Shown piece by piece: positions 1-7,444 of a stretch of DNA of 8,043 nt. The position numbers were made by a program, and so were the translations under genes. Position 1 is the first letter of the stretch; every line of letters starts with the position of its first letter. The notes below the pieces were generated by a model, which made no database searches, had not been told where the DNA came from, and saw only the letters and a list, made by a program, of their open reading frames with translations. The stretch comes from Casimicrobiaceae bacterium (lineage in GTDB: Bacteria > Pseudomonadota > Gammaproteobacteria > Burkholderiales > Casimicrobiaceae), in assembly GCA_955652025.1 (NCBI GenBank), contig CATPAO010000239.1, positions 1 through 8,043 of the forward strand, read 5' to 3'.

Positions 1-281
1 ATTTCTCGGAGCTCGTGGTCGCCGTCCATCACGAACTCGATCGCGGGCGTCGCGACGGCCGGCGTCTCCTGCGCGACATGCGCGAGCGTCCACTTCGGCG
101 GCAACGCGATCTCGCCCGCGTCCGGGGATAGCTCGCCGCGAATGGCCGCAAACAGACTGGACTTCCCGCTGCCATTGGCGCCGATCAACCCTGCCTTGTG
201 CCCGGGGTGGAGCGTGAGATTCGCGCCGTCGAACAGCCGTTTCGTTCCGCGCGCGAGTGTCAGGTCGCTGATGCGCAACAT
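1..281 (-). CDS. yheS: YheS-type ABC-F ATP-binding protein, N-terminal part (cut by left edge)
   Basis: Only the first 93 codons are present; the rest lies beyond base 1. The protein opens MLRISDLTLARGTKRLFDGA and has a Walker A loop at residues 34-42 (GANGSGKSS). The later segment QETPAVATPAIEFVMDGDHELR matches E. coli YheS closely (from memory: QETPALPQAALEYVIDGDREYR), and this segment separates YheS from Uup and EttA. ABC-F proteins carry two ATPase domains, have no membrane part, and act on the ribosome near the E site. The cellular job of YheS is poorly defined. The ATG at 281-279 lies 3 bases after the exonuclease III stop, with no Shine-Dalgarno sequence visible, so translation is probably coupled to the upstream gene. 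The second ATPase domain, linker and signature motif cannot be checked here. Confidence 0.87.
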   Translation of the reverse strand, partial: MLRISDLTLARGTKRLFDGANLTLHPGHKAGLIGANGSGKSSLFAAIRGELSPDAGEIALPPKWTLAHVAQETPAVATPAIEFVMDGDHELRE

Positions 282-284
282 TAG

Positions 285-1061
285 CTATTGCAAATCGAAA
301 TCGTAGTCGATGACAAGCGGCGCATGATCGGAAAATCGGCGATTCTTGTAGATCGATACGGCACGCGCCGTCGCGGCGACGCCCGGCGTCGCGATCTGAT
401 AATCGATCCGCCATCCGACGTTGTTCTTCCACGCCTGCCCGCGGTTCGACCACCAGGTGTATTGTTCCGCGCGCGCGTCGACGCGGCGGAACACGTCGAC
501 AAAGCCCAGTTCGTCGAACACGCGCGACAACCAAGCCCGCTCCTCGGGAAGAAAGCCGGAGTTCTTCTGGTTGCTGCGCCAATTCTTGAGATCGATCGGT
601 CGATGCGCGATGTTCCAGTCGCCGCACAGGATCACTTCGCGGCCGCTGCCGACAAGCCGCGTGAGATGCGGCAGGAACGCATCGAGAAAGCGGTACTTGG
701 AGGCCTGCCGATGCGGGCCGCTCGACCCCGACGGCAAATAGAGGCTCACCACCGAGAGGTCGGCGAAGTCGGCCTGGAGGAAGCGTCCTTCGCGGACGAA
801 CTCGCCGTGTCCGAATCCCGCTGTTCCTCGATGCGATTGTTTCGAGTACAGCGCGACACCGCTGTAGCCCTTGCGCTCCGCAGGATGAAACGACGCGTGC
901 GACTTACGCGGCGTGCGCAGGCTTCGCGGTATGTCCGCTTCCGCGCATTTGATCTCCTGGACGCAGACGATGTCCCACGGCTCGACGCGCGCGAGCCAGC
1001 GCGCGAGACCCTTGCGCTCCGCCGAGCGCAAGCCGTTGACGTTCAGCGTGATGATGCGCAT
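285..1061 (-). CDS. xth: Exodeoxyribonuclease III / AP endonuclease (XthA/ExoA family)
   Basis: A 258-residue enzyme of the exonuclease-endonuclease-phosphatase fold (E. coli XthA is 268). The family cuts DNA 5' to abasic sites in base-excision repair and has 3'-5' exonuclease and 3'-phosphatase activities, using a divalent metal. The full active-site set is visible: N7 (TLNVNGLR), metal ligand E36 (VCVQEIKC), Y108 ([10 protein letters not shown]), D148 and N150 (CGDWNIAH), D220 ([11 protein letters not shown]), and the catalytic D245-H246 pair (FSDHAPL). The frame is open for 84 codons upstream, but the family always begins [13 protein letters not shown], so the ATG at 1061 is chosen; the extension would overlap pyrE. 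No strong ribosome binding site is seen. It is divergent from pyrE and is followed 3 bases later by yheS, so the two probably form an operon. E. coli Nfo is unrelated in fold, so confusion with it is unlikely. Confidence 0.96.
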   Translation of the reverse strand: MRIITLNVNGLRSAERKGLARWLARVEPWDIVCVQEIKCAEADIPRSLRTPRKSHASFHPAERKGYSGVALYSKQSHRGTAGFGHGEFVREGRFLQADFADLSVVSLYLPSGSSGPHRQASKYRFLDAFLPHLTRLVGSGREVILCGDWNIAHRPIDLKNWRSNQKNSGFLPEERAWLSRVFDELGFVDVFRRVDARAEQYTWWSNRGQAWKNNVGWRIDYQIATPGVAATARAVSIYKNRRFSDHAPLVIDYDFDLQ

Positions 1062-1191
1062 CGTGTGGTGGCGCCGCTCGCAGAAAGCCGGCGAGTTTAC
1101 ACGAGCGCGAGAGGCTCGTTGGACAGACGACTCGCACGCGCTGTGCACCACATCCACGGTATACTCGCGCGATTTTGAAAAGCCGCGATTC
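1062..1191. promoter_or_regulatory. Divergent xth / pyrE intergenic region with candidate -10 boxes
   Basis: This 130-base gap must hold the start signals for both genes. On the plus strand TATACT (1160-1165) matches the sigma-70 -10 consensus at five of six positions and would give pyrE a leader of about 20 bases. I see no convincing -35 at normal spacing; TTGGAC at 1119-1124 is too far away. On the minus strand TAAACT (1099-1094) is a weaker -10 for xth. A short inverted repeat, ACGAGC at 1101-1106 and GCTCGT at 1114-1119, lies between them. Apart from that small repeat I see no pyrimidine-responsive attenuator ahead of pyrE. Confidence 0.35.
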
Positions 1192-1854
1192 ATGACCGAT
1201 TTTCGCCACCAGTTTCTGGCCTTCGCCTTGGCACGCGAAGTGCTACGTTTCGGTGAGTTCGTGACGAAGGCAGGGCGGAAGAGTCCGTACTTCTTCAACG
1301 CCGGGCTGTTCAACGACGGCGAGAGTCTGCGCCAACTCGGCAGGTATTACGCGCAGGCGCTCACCGCATCGGGCGTTGTCGGCGATCAACTCTTCGGGCC
1401 TGCGTACAAGGGCATCACCCTGGCCGCCGCGACGGCCATCGCGCTTGCCGAAAATGGGCACAATTTGCCGTTCAGCTTCAACCGCAAGGAAGCAAAGGAT
1501 CATGCAGAAGGCGGGATCATCGTCGGGGCGCCGCTCAAGGGGCGCATCGTAATCGTCGACGATGTCATCACCGCGGGAACATCGGTGCGCGAATCGGTCG
1601 AATTGATTCGTGCGCACGGGGCGAAACCGGCGGGCGTCTTGATTGCGCTCGACCGCATGGAGCGCGGGCAGGGAGTCGGTTCCGCAGTGCAGGAAGTGCA
1701 GGAGACATACGGTATACCGGTAGTTGCGATCGCGACGCTCGACGACGTAATGGCATTCATCGCGAATCGAACTGAGTTGACGCGCCACGCGACTGCAGTC
1801 GCCGCGTATCGCGCCGAATACGGAGCGGGTTCCAATTCCGTGCCGCAAAGTTGA
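1192..1854 (+). CDS. pyrE: Orotate phosphoribosyltransferase
   Basis: A cytoplasmic enzyme of 220 residues (E. coli PyrE is 213) that joins orotate to PRPP to make OMP, the fifth step of de novo UMP synthesis. Conserved parts, in order: the N-terminal substrate loop with K26 ([14 protein letters not shown]); FGPAYKGI with K73; the catalytic-loop segment [13 protein letters not shown] (R98, K99, K102, H104), which acts across the dimer interface; and the PRPP-binding motif [12 protein letters not shown] (residues 120-131, acidic pair D123-D124). All key residues are present. The frame is open further upstream, but the family start is [13 protein letters not shown]; the ATG at 1192 fits this and leaves room for the divergent xth promoter. 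Only a weak purine stretch (GAAAAG) precedes it. The DUF4124 gene follows after 27 bases on the same strand and may share its transcript. Confidence 0.97.
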   Translation: MTDFRHQFLAFALAREVLRFGEFVTKAGRKSPYFFNAGLFNDGESLRQLGRYYAQALTASGVVGDQLFGPAYKGITLAAATAIALAENGHNLPFSFNRKEAKDHAEGGIIVGAPLKGRIVIVDDVITAGTSVRESVELIRAHGAKPAGVLIALDRMERGQGVGSAVQEVQETYGIPVVAIATLDDVMAFIANRTELTRHATAVAAYRAEYGAGSNSVPQS

Positions 1855-1881
1855 GAAACCGCGAGAGAGCGAGTTGAACTT

Positions 1882-2667
1882 ATGAACCGATCCATGCACC
1901 CTTCGAAGATCGTGCGCAATCGTGCGCGCGCAGCGCGCGGCGGCGAGGAATGGAAGCGCGCGGTCCCTGCGATCGGCCTGCTGCTGGCGCTGACGCTTGC
2001 GGTCGTTGCGTCGCGCGATGCGCACTCCGCCACGTACAAATGGGTCGACGACAAAGGCATCGTCCACTACGCCGACAAGATGCCGACGGATGCCGTCAAC
2101 CGCGGCCACGTCGAGCTCGACCGGCAGGGTATCGCGATCAGGAAGACGGATCCCGCGCTCACGCCGGAGCAGGTGCGGGCGCGCGCCGCCGAAGTTGAGC
2201 AGCGGGCGCAGGCCGTCAAGGAGCGCGAGGAGACGGGCCGCCGCGATCGCGCGCTGCTCGCGTCGTACACGCGCGAAGAAGACATCGACTTGGCCCGCGG
2301 CCGATCGCTGACGACCATCGAGGGCCAGATGCAGTCGGCGCGAAGCTATGGTGCGCAGCTCGCGAGGCGCCAGGCCGAGCTCGTCGAGAAAAGGCAATCG
2401 TACGGCGACAAGAATGTACCGGCCGTCCTCGAGCGCGAGCTGGAGAGCGTGGCCTCCGAGCTCGCCAAGACGAACACGCTCATGGAAACCAAGAAGCAGG
2501 AAAGCTTGGTCGTCGCGGCAAGATACGACGCCGACAAGCGTCGCTGGCGTGAATTGCAAGCGCTGCCCGAAGCAAGCGCTTCCGCCACGCCCAAATCCGG
2601 AAACGTGCCCATGGCGCAGGTCGGCGGCGCTGCGCCGGTCGTGCTGACGACGGGCGTGTCCAAGTAG
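1882..2667 (+). CDS. Secreted DUF4124-domain protein with long coiled-coil region, function unknown
   Basis: A 261-residue protein whose function I do not recognise. The N terminus is unusually long and basic (residues 1-26), then a hydrophobic stretch (about 27-43), then a plausible signal peptidase I site at A47-H-S49 before A50, so export to the periplasm is likely. The mature start, TYKWVDDKGIVHYADKMPTD (51-70), is the classic DUF4124 pattern, a short beta-rich domain common at the N terminus of proteobacterial envelope proteins. Residues about 94-230 are rich in E, K, R, Q and A and look like a coiled coil. The tail is low-complexity (A, S, P, G). There is no lipobox cysteine. Starts at M5 (1894) or V11 (GTG, 1912) would shorten the long leader; the ATG at 1882 has only a weak GAGAGAGCGAG upstream. 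It follows pyrE closely and ends at a strong terminator, so it is probably the last gene of a pyrE transcript. Confidence 0.86.
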   Translation: MNRSMHPSKIVRNRARAARGGEEWKRAVPAIGLLLALTLAVVASRDAHSATYKWVDDKGIVHYADKMPTDAVNRGHVELDRQGIAIRKTDPALTPEQVRARAAEVEQRAQAVKEREETGRRDRALLASYTREEDIDLARGRSLTTIEGQMQSARSYGAQLARRQAELVEKRQSYGDKNVPAVLERELESVASELAKTNTLMETKKQESLVVAARYDADKRRWRELQALPEASASATPKSGNVPMAQVGGAAPVVLTTGVSK

Positions 2668-2692
2668 CGAACGGCTTCCAATTGCAGTCACG

Positions 2693-2717
2693 AAGGCGGC
2701 TCGCGGGCCGCCTTTTT
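2693..2717 (+). terminator. Rho-independent terminator after the pyrE-DUF4124 unit
   Basis: An 8-bp perfect stem (AAGGCGGC at 2693-2700 with GCCGCCTT at 2707-2714), a 6-base loop (TCGCGG), and a T run that overlaps the stem end and reaches 2717. It starts 25 bases after the DUF4124 stop codon. This is the only textbook intrinsic terminator I see in the window. Confidence 0.87.
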
Positions 2718-2750
2718 CGTACAGGCGCGCCGTCGTGACGGCCGGCCTGC

Positions 2751-2756
2751 GATAAT
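2751..2756 (+). promoter_or_regulatory. Candidate -10 box for ettA
   Basis: GATAAT matches TATAAT at five of six positions. It lies 33 bases after the terminator and would give ettA a leader of about 90 bases. No good -35 hexamer stands at 16-18 bases upstream, so this is a weak call. Confidence 0.35.
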
Positions 2757-2781
2757 CCGCGCCTCGCCCTAGAACCCTTCT

Positions 2782-2806
2782 CCCTTTCTCGCTCGCGAGC
2801 GAAGGG
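2782..2806. repeat. GC-rich palindrome in the ettA leader, possibly REP-like
   Basis: A perfect 14-base palindrome, TCGCTCGCGAGCGA (2789-2802), is flanked by CCCT (2782-2785) and AGGG (2803-2806), which also pair if three bases bulge. The surrounding wording (CCCTTCTCCCTTTC on the left, GAAGGGAAA on the right) resembles the CCCTCTCCC-type intergenic REP elements of many proteobacteria. With one copy in view, membership of a repeat family is inference. Confidence 0.5.
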
Positions 2807-2816
2807 AAACGTCGCG

Positions 2817-2843
2817 GTGCAAGGGGTCGTCACCCACTTGCAC
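2817..2843 (+). promoter_or_regulatory. Strong hairpin abutting the ettA ribosome binding site
   Basis: GTGCAAG (2817-2823) pairs perfectly with CTTGCAC (2837-2843), and the inner GGGT (2824-2827) pairs with ACCC (2832-2835) around a CGTC loop. Together that is 11 base pairs with a single bulged A (2836). The Shine-Dalgarno sequence AGGA (2844-2847) begins at the very next base, 7 bases before the ATG. No T run follows, so it is not a terminator. A role in translational control of ettA is inference; the pairing itself is read directly. Confidence 0.6.
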
Positions 2844-2854
2844 AGGAACAGGCC

Positions 2855-4519
2855 ATGGCGCAATACGTTTACACGATGAACCGCGTGGGCAAGACCGTCC
2901 CGCCCAAGCGCGTGATACTGAAAGACATCTCGCTGTCGTTTTTCCCCGGGGCCAAGATCGGCGTTCTTGGATTGAACGGTTCCGGCAAATCGAGTCTCCT
3001 GCGCATCATGGCGGGCGTCGACGCCGAATACGACGGCGAGGCGGTGCCGATGCCCAACCTGCGGATCGGCTTCCTGCCGCAGGAGCCGCAACTCGATCCG
3101 AAGGCAACCGTCCGCGAAGCCGTGGCGCAGGGACTCTCGGATGTGACCGAGGCCAAGCAGAAGCTTGAGGAGATTTATGCCGCGTACGCCGAGCCCGACG
3201 CGGATTTCGAGCAGCTCGCGGCGGAACAGGCGCGATACGAGGCGGTCCTCGGGACTTCGGGCGGCAACGCCGACCTGCAGATGGAAATCGCCGCCGACGC
3301 GTTGCGGCTGCCGCCGTGGGAGGCAACGGTAGCGCAACTGTCGGGCGGCGAAAAGCGCCGCGTGGCGCTGTGCCGGCTGTTGCTGTCGAAGCCCGACATG
3401 CTGTTGCTAGACGAGCCGACCAATCATCTGGATGCCGAAAGCGTCGATTGGCTCGAGCAATTCCTGCAAAAATTCCCCGGCACGGTAATCGCCGTCACGC
3501 ATGATCGATATTTTCTCGACAACGCGGCGGAATGGATCCTGGAGCTCGACCGCGGCTTCGGCATTCCGTGGAAAGGCAACTATTCGTCGTGGCTCGAGCA
3601 AAAGGAGCAGCGGCTCGCGATCGAATCCAAGCAGGAAGCCGCGCGCATCAAGGCGATGCAGCGCGAGCTCGAATGGGTACGCAAGAACGCGAAGGGCCGG
3701 CAGGTGAAGAGCAAGGCGCGGCTCGCGCGCTTCGAGGAACTGTCGTCTTACGAATACCAGAAGCGCAACGAGACGCAGGAAATCTTCATTCCCGTCGCGG
3801 AGCGCTTGGGCGACGCCGTCATCGAATTCAAGGACGTCAGCAAAGGCTACGGCGACAACCTGCTGATCGACGACCTCTCGTTGGCGATACCGCCCGGCGC
3901 GATCGTCGGCATCATCGGGCCGAACGGCGCCGGCAAGTCGACGCTGTTCAAGATGATCACCGGCAAGGAGACGCCCGACGCGGGCGCGATCGCGATCGGA
4001 CCGACGGTGCAGCTCGCCGTCGTCGATCAGACACGAGAATCGTTGCCGAACGACAAGACCGCGTGGGAGGCGATATCGGGTGGCCTCGATATCCTAAATG
4101 TCGGCCGGTTCGAAATGCCGTCGCGCGCGTATCTCGGCCGCTTCAACTTCAAGGGTCCGGACCAACAGAAGCGAGTGGGCCAACTCTCGGGCGGCGAGCG
4201 CGGGCGGCTGCATCTCGCGGCGACGCTGCTAAAAGGCGGCAACGTGCTCCTGCTGGACGAACCGTCGAACGATCTCGACATCGAGACGTTGCGCGCGCTC
4301 GAAGAGGCGCTGCTCGAATTCGCCGGCAGCGTTCTCGTCATCTCGCACGACCGCTGGTTTTTGGATCGTATCGCGACGCACATCCTCGCCTGCGAAGGCG
4401 ACTCGCGCTGGACGTTCTTCGAGGGCAACTACCACGAGTTCGAGGACGACAAGAAACGGCGCCTGGGCGAGGAGGGCGCGCGGCCGCACCGGATCCGGTA
4501 CAAACCGCTGCATCACTGA
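2855..4519 (+). CDS. ettA: Energy-dependent translational throttle protein EttA (ABC-F)
   Basis: A 554-residue soluble twin-ATPase (E. coli EttA is 555). The family binds the ribosomal E site and gates entry into elongation according to the ATP/ADP ratio. Domain 1: Walker A GLNGSGKSS (39-47), signature LSGGE (162-166), Walker B LLLDEPTNHLD (183-193) with catalytic E187. The linker arm, about residues 245-300, is the charged P-site-tRNA-interacting motif (RELEWVRKNAKGRQVKSKAR). Domain 2: Walker A GPNGAGKST (355-363), LSGGE (444-448), LLLDEPSNDLD with E469. The C-terminal tail GARPHRIRYKPL is an EttA hallmark not found in Uup or YheS. The ATG at 2855 has AGGA 7 bases upstream, directly after a hairpin. 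The start MAQYVYTMNRVGK is typical of the family. It stands alone after the terminator at 2717 and converges on gatB, with 2 bases between the stops. Confidence 0.98.
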   Translation: MAQYVYTMNRVGKTVPPKRVILKDISLSFFPGAKIGVLGLNGSGKSSLLRIMAGVDAEYDGEAVPMPNLRIGFLPQEPQLDPKATVREAVAQGLSDVTEAKQKLEEIYAAYAEPDADFEQLAAEQARYEAVLGTSGGNADLQMEIAADALRLPPWEATVAQLSGGEKRRVALCRLLLSKPDMLLLDEPTNHLDAESVDWLEQFLQKFPGTVIAVTHDRYFLDNAAEWILELDRGFGIPWKGNYSSWLEQKEQRLAIESKQEAARIKAMQRELEWVRKNAKGRQVKSKARLARFEELSSYEYQKRNETQEIFIPVAERLGDAVIEFKDVSKGYGDNLLIDDLSLAIPPGAIVGIIGPNGAGKSTLFKMITGKETPDAGAIAIGPTVQLAVVDQTRESLPNDKTAWEAISGGLDILNVGRFEMPSRAYLGRFNFKGPDQQKRVGQLSGGERGRLHLAATLLKGGNVLLLDEPSNDLDIETLRALEEALLEFAGSVLVISHDRWFLDRIATHILACEGDSRWTFFEGNYHEFEDDKKRRLGEEGARPHRIRYKPLHH

Positions 4520-4530
4520 CGCTAAGCGTC
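4518..4530. repeat. Short palindrome covering the convergent ettA and gatB stop codons
   Basis: GACGCT (4518-4523) and AGCGTC (4525-4530) form a perfect inverted repeat around one base. As RNA this would be a 5-bp stem with a 3-base loop, on either strand. It contains the gatB stop and the last two bases of the ettA stop. It lacks a T tract, so I do not call it a terminator. I see no other termination signal between these two genes. Confidence 0.4.
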
Positions 4531-5967
4531 GAGCTTGCGCTTGAGTATCGCGTTTACCTGCACGGGATTGGCCTTGCCCTTGGACGCCTTCATCACCTGG
4601 CCGACGAGCGAGTTCAAGGCCTTTTCTTTGCCCGCTTTCACGTCGGCGACGATCGAGGGATTTGCGGCAATTACATCGTCGGCCATTTTCTCGATCGTGC
4701 CCGCGTCGGAGATCTGCTCGAGACCGCGAGCCTCGATGATCGCGTCGGCGTCGCCGCCGCCTTCCCAGATCGCGTCGAAGACGTCTTTGGCGATCTTGCC
4801 GGAGATCGTACCGTCCTGCACGCGCGCGAGCAGGCCGGCGAGCATGGCCGGCGTCACGACAGACGCCGCGATTTCGGTCTCGGTCCGGTTGAGCGCCGCG
4901 GACAGCTCGCCCATGATCCAGGCCGCAGCGAGCTTCGGGTTCCCACCGGCGTCCACGGTGTCCACGAAATAGCGCGCGGTTTCGCGGCTCGCCGTGAGCG
5001 CCGACGCTTCGTAGGGCGTCAGCTCGTATTGCGCGACAAAGCGCGTCTTCATCGCTTCGGGCAGCTCGGGCAGCGCCGCCTTGACGCGCTCGATCCACGC
5101 CGAGTCGATGACGAGCGGCGGCAGATCGGGATCGGGGAAGTAGCGATAGTCGTGCGCGTCCTCTTTGCTGCGCATCGGCCGCGTCTCGTTGCGATCCGCG
5201 TCGTAGAGCCGCGTTTCCTGCACGACCTTCCCGCCGTCCTCGATCAGCTCGATCTGGCGCCGCACTTCGTATTCGATCGCGTGCTGCAGGAAACGGAAGC
5301 TGTTCAGGTTCTTGATTTCGCAGCGCACCCCGAGCGTTTCGCTGCCGGCGGGACGCACCGAGACGTTCGCGTCGCAGCGGAAGCTGCCTTCCTGCATGTT
5401 GCCGTCGCAGATGTCGATCCAGCGCACCAGCGCGTGCAGTGTCTTCGCATAGGCGACCGCCTCGGCGGCGCTCCGCATGTCGGGCTCGGACACGATTTCA
5501 AGGAGCGGCGTGCCGGCGCGATTGAGGTCGATCCCGGACACCGGATGCACGGCGTCCTTGCCGATGTCGTGCAGGCTCTTGCCGGCGTCTTCCTCGAGAT
5601 GCGCGCGCGTCAAGCGCACGATCTTTTCGCCGCCGTCGATCGCGATCGTGATCGACCCGCCCTGGACGACGGGGATCTCGTACTGCGAAATCTGGTAGCC
5701 CTTCGGCAGGTCGGGGTAGAAGTAGTTCTTGCGAGCAAACACGCTTGTCGCGTTGATCGTGCCGCCGACCGCGAGACCGAAGCGGATCGCGCGCGCGACG
5801 GCGCCCTTGTTCAATACCGGCAGCACGCCGGGCAGCGCAATGTCGACGGCGGACGCATGCGTATTGGGCGCGGCGCCGAACGCTGTCGACGCGCCGGAGA
5901 ATATTTTCGACTGCGTCGACAGCTGCGTGTGACTCTCGATGCCGATGACGACTTCCCAGCGCGCCAT
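4522..5967 (-). CDS. gatB: Aspartyl/glutamyl-tRNA(Asn/Gln) amidotransferase subunit B
   Basis: The 481-residue kinase-like subunit of GatCAB, close to the usual family length. It phosphorylates the side chain of mischarged Glu-tRNA(Gln) or Asp-tRNA(Asn) and receives ammonia from GatA to form the amide. Family blocks: [20 protein letters not shown] (4-23), [17 protein letters not shown] (83-99), the acidic metal-binding segment [14 protein letters not shown] (121-134), [17 protein letters not shown] (147-163), [13 protein letters not shown] (194-206), EIKNLNSF (217-224) and [13 protein letters not shown] (273-285). Residues from about 330 to the end form the helical and YqeY-like tail domains that grip tRNA, ending VNAILKRKL. 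The ATG follows the gatA stop by 1 base and has GGAG (5978-5975) 7 bases upstream, inside gatA. It is the last gene of gatCAB. Whether the cell uses it for Gln, Asn or both cannot be told here. Confidence 0.98.
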   Translation of the reverse strand: MARWEVVIGIESHTQLSTQSKIFSGASTAFGAAPNTHASAVDIALPGVLPVLNKGAVARAIRFGLAVGGTINATSVFARKNYFYPDLPKGYQISQYEIPVVQGGSITIAIDGGEKIVRLTRAHLEEDAGKSLHDIGKDAVHPVSGIDLNRAGTPLLEIVSEPDMRSAAEAVAYAKTLHALVRWIDICDGNMQEGSFRCDANVSVRPAGSETLGVRCEIKNLNSFRFLQHAIEYEVRRQIELIEDGGKVVQETRLYDADRNETRPMRSKEDAHDYRYFPDPDLPPLVIDSAWIERVKAALPELPEAMKTRFVAQYELTPYEASALTASRETARYFVDTVDAGGNPKLAAAWIMGELSAALNRTETEIAASVVTPAMLAGLLARVQDGTISGKIAKDVFDAIWEGGGDADAIIEARGLEQISDAGTIEKMADDVIAANPSIVADVKAGKEKALNSLVGQVMKASKGKANPVQVNAILKRKLDA

Positions 5968-5968
5968 G

Positions 5969-7444
5969 TCAGGGCTCCGCGATCGCCGGTGCGCGGCGAT
6001 GCCAATCGGTCGCCTGTTGATACCGGTGCGCGACGTCGAGGAGCCGCGCCTCGTCGAAATAATTGCCCTGCAGCTGGAGCCCGATCGGCAGGCCGTCCTT
6101 TGTGAAACCGCAGGGAATCGACAGCGCCGGCGCGCCGGTCAAATCGGCGGCGATCGTGAAAATGTCGTTCAGGTACATCTGAACCGGGTCGTCGGTCTTG
6201 GACCCGATCTTGAACGCGGCCGTGGGCGCCGTCGGGCCGACGATCACGTCGCATTGCGCGTACGCGCGCTGGAAGTCCTGTGCGATCAGCCGCCGCACCT
6301 GCTGCGCCTTCAGGTAATACGCGTCGTAATAACCGTGCGACAGCACGTACGTGCCGACGAGAATCCGGCGCTTCACTTCGGCGCCGAATCCTTCCGCGCG
6401 GGTTTTCTTGTACATGTCGGAGAGGTCATCGTAGTGCGCGGCCCGATGCCCGTAGCGCACGCCGTCGAAGCGCGCCAGGTTCGACGACGCCTCCGCCGGC
6501 GCGATCACGTAATAGACCGGCACCGAATATTTCACCGCGGGGAGCAGGAGCGGGACCTCGGTCGCGCCGAGTGCACGCAACTCGACGCGCGCCGCCTCGA
6601 TCGCCGCGGCGACCTCGACATCGATGCCTTCGCCGAAGTATTCCTTCGGAATTCCGAAACGCATGCCGGCGAGCGGTTTCGCGCCGCGCGAGTCGCGGGT
6701 GAGACGCGCGTAGTCTTCGCGCGGCCGGTCGACCGACGTCGAATCGCGCGCATCGTGCCCCGCCATCGCGTTCAACAGCAGGCCGCAGTCCTCCGCCGTG
6801 CGCGCGAACGGTCCCGGATGATCGAGGGAGGACGCGAACGCGACGAGGCCGTAGCGCGAGCAGACGCCGTAGGTCGGCTTCAGGCCGCAGATTCCGGTCA
6901 AGGCCGCGGGCTGGCGGATCGATCCGCCGGTGTCGGTGCCCGTCGCGCCCGGCACGAGGCGCGCGGCGACCGCGGTCGCCGAGCCGCCGGAACTGCCCCC
7001 GGGAACGCAGTCGACGCTCCACGGGTTCTTGACCGCGCCGAACCACGACGTCTCGCTCGACGATCCCATCGCGAACTCGTCCATGTTCGTCTTGCCGACG
7101 AGCACGGTACCGGCCTTCTTCAGGCCCTCGACGACGAATGCGTCGTACGGCGCGACAAAATCCGCCAGCATCCGCGAGCCGCAGGTCGTCTTGAGCCCCG
7201 CGGTCATCAGCACATCCTTGTGCGCGATCGGAATGCCCGTGAGGGGTCCCGCGTCGCCCTTCGCGAGCGCTGCATCGGCCCCGCGTGCCGCGGCCAGCGC
7301 GCCGTCGGCGTCGATCGTGACGAACGCGTTCAACGCGTCCTGCGCGCGCGCGATGCGCTCGAGCGAGGCCTGCGTCAATTCCAGGCTCGAGACTTTTTTC
7401 GAGCGGAGCGCCCGCGACAATTCGGCGATGGTCGAGGCGATCAC
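5969..7444 (-). CDS. gatA: Aspartyl/glutamyl-tRNA(Asn/Gln) amidotransferase subunit A
   Basis: The 491-residue amidase-signature subunit (family about 480-500) that hydrolyses glutamine and channels ammonia to GatB. The Ser-cisSer-Lys triad is complete: K76 (GIPIAHKDV), S151 in GGSSGGS (149-155) and nucleophile S175 in [17 protein letters not shown]. Other blocks include [13 protein letters not shown] (117-129), GLKPTYG, and [18 protein letters not shown] near the C terminus. The start is a GTG at 7444-7442 that overlaps the gatC stop as GTGA, giving (M)[16 protein letters not shown], the expected N-terminal helix. The frame is open for 129 more codons upstream through gatC, but that extension is the gatC shadow and has no amidase similarity. 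No Shine-Dalgarno is visible, so reinitiation after gatC is likely. The stop is 1 base before the gatB ATG. Confidence 0.98.
   Translation of the reverse strand: MIASTIAELSRALRSKKVSSLELTQASLERIARAQDALNAFVTIDADGALAAARGADAALAKGDAGPLTGIPIAHKDVLMTAGLKTTCGSRMLADFVAPYDAFVVEGLKKAGTVLVGKTNMDEFAMGSSSETSWFGAVKNPWSVDCVPGGSSGGSATAVAARLVPGATGTDTGGSIRQPAALTGICGLKPTYGVCSRYGLVAFASSLDHPGPFARTAEDCGLLLNAMAGHDARDSTSVDRPREDYARLTRDSRGAKPLAGMRFGIPKEYFGEGIDVEVAAAIEAARVELRALGATEVPLLLPAVKYSVPVYYVIAPAEASSNLARFDGVRYGHRAAHYDDLSDMYKKTRAEGFGAEVKRRILVGTYVLSHGYYDAYYLKAQQVRRLIAQDFQRAYAQCDVIVGPTAPTAAFKIGSKTDDPVQMYLNDIFTIAADLTGAPALSIPCGFTKDGLPIGLQLQGNYFDEARLLDVAHRYQQATDWHRRAPAIAEP

Noticed and set aside
288..1178. A 296-codon plus-strand open frame opposite xth
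   Set aside because: xth shows every catalytic motif on the other strand. This frame is low-complexity and basic.
913..1191. In-frame upstream extension of pyrE
   Set aside because: It lies antisense to xth and would lengthen the protein by 93 residues beyond the family size.
1062..1313. In-frame N-terminal extension of exonuclease III (84 codons)
   Set aside because: It overlaps the pyrE start and its sequence does not resemble the family; the ATG at 1061 gives the standard N terminus.
1243..2691. A 482-codon minus-strand open frame opposite pyrE and the DUF4124 gene
   Set aside because: Both sense genes are clearly real, while this frame is rich in R, H and D and has no recognisable domain or start signal; it is a shadow.
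2817..2843. ettA leader hairpin as an intrinsic terminator
   Set aside because: A ribosome binding site, not a T run, follows the stem, and ettA starts 11 bases later.
3532..6105. A very long plus-strand open frame (857 codons) across ettA and antisense to gatB
   Set aside because: It runs out of frame through ettA and then antisense through gatB. The translation is R-, A- and D-rich with no family resemblance. Long empty frames are expected opposite codon-biased GC-rich genes.
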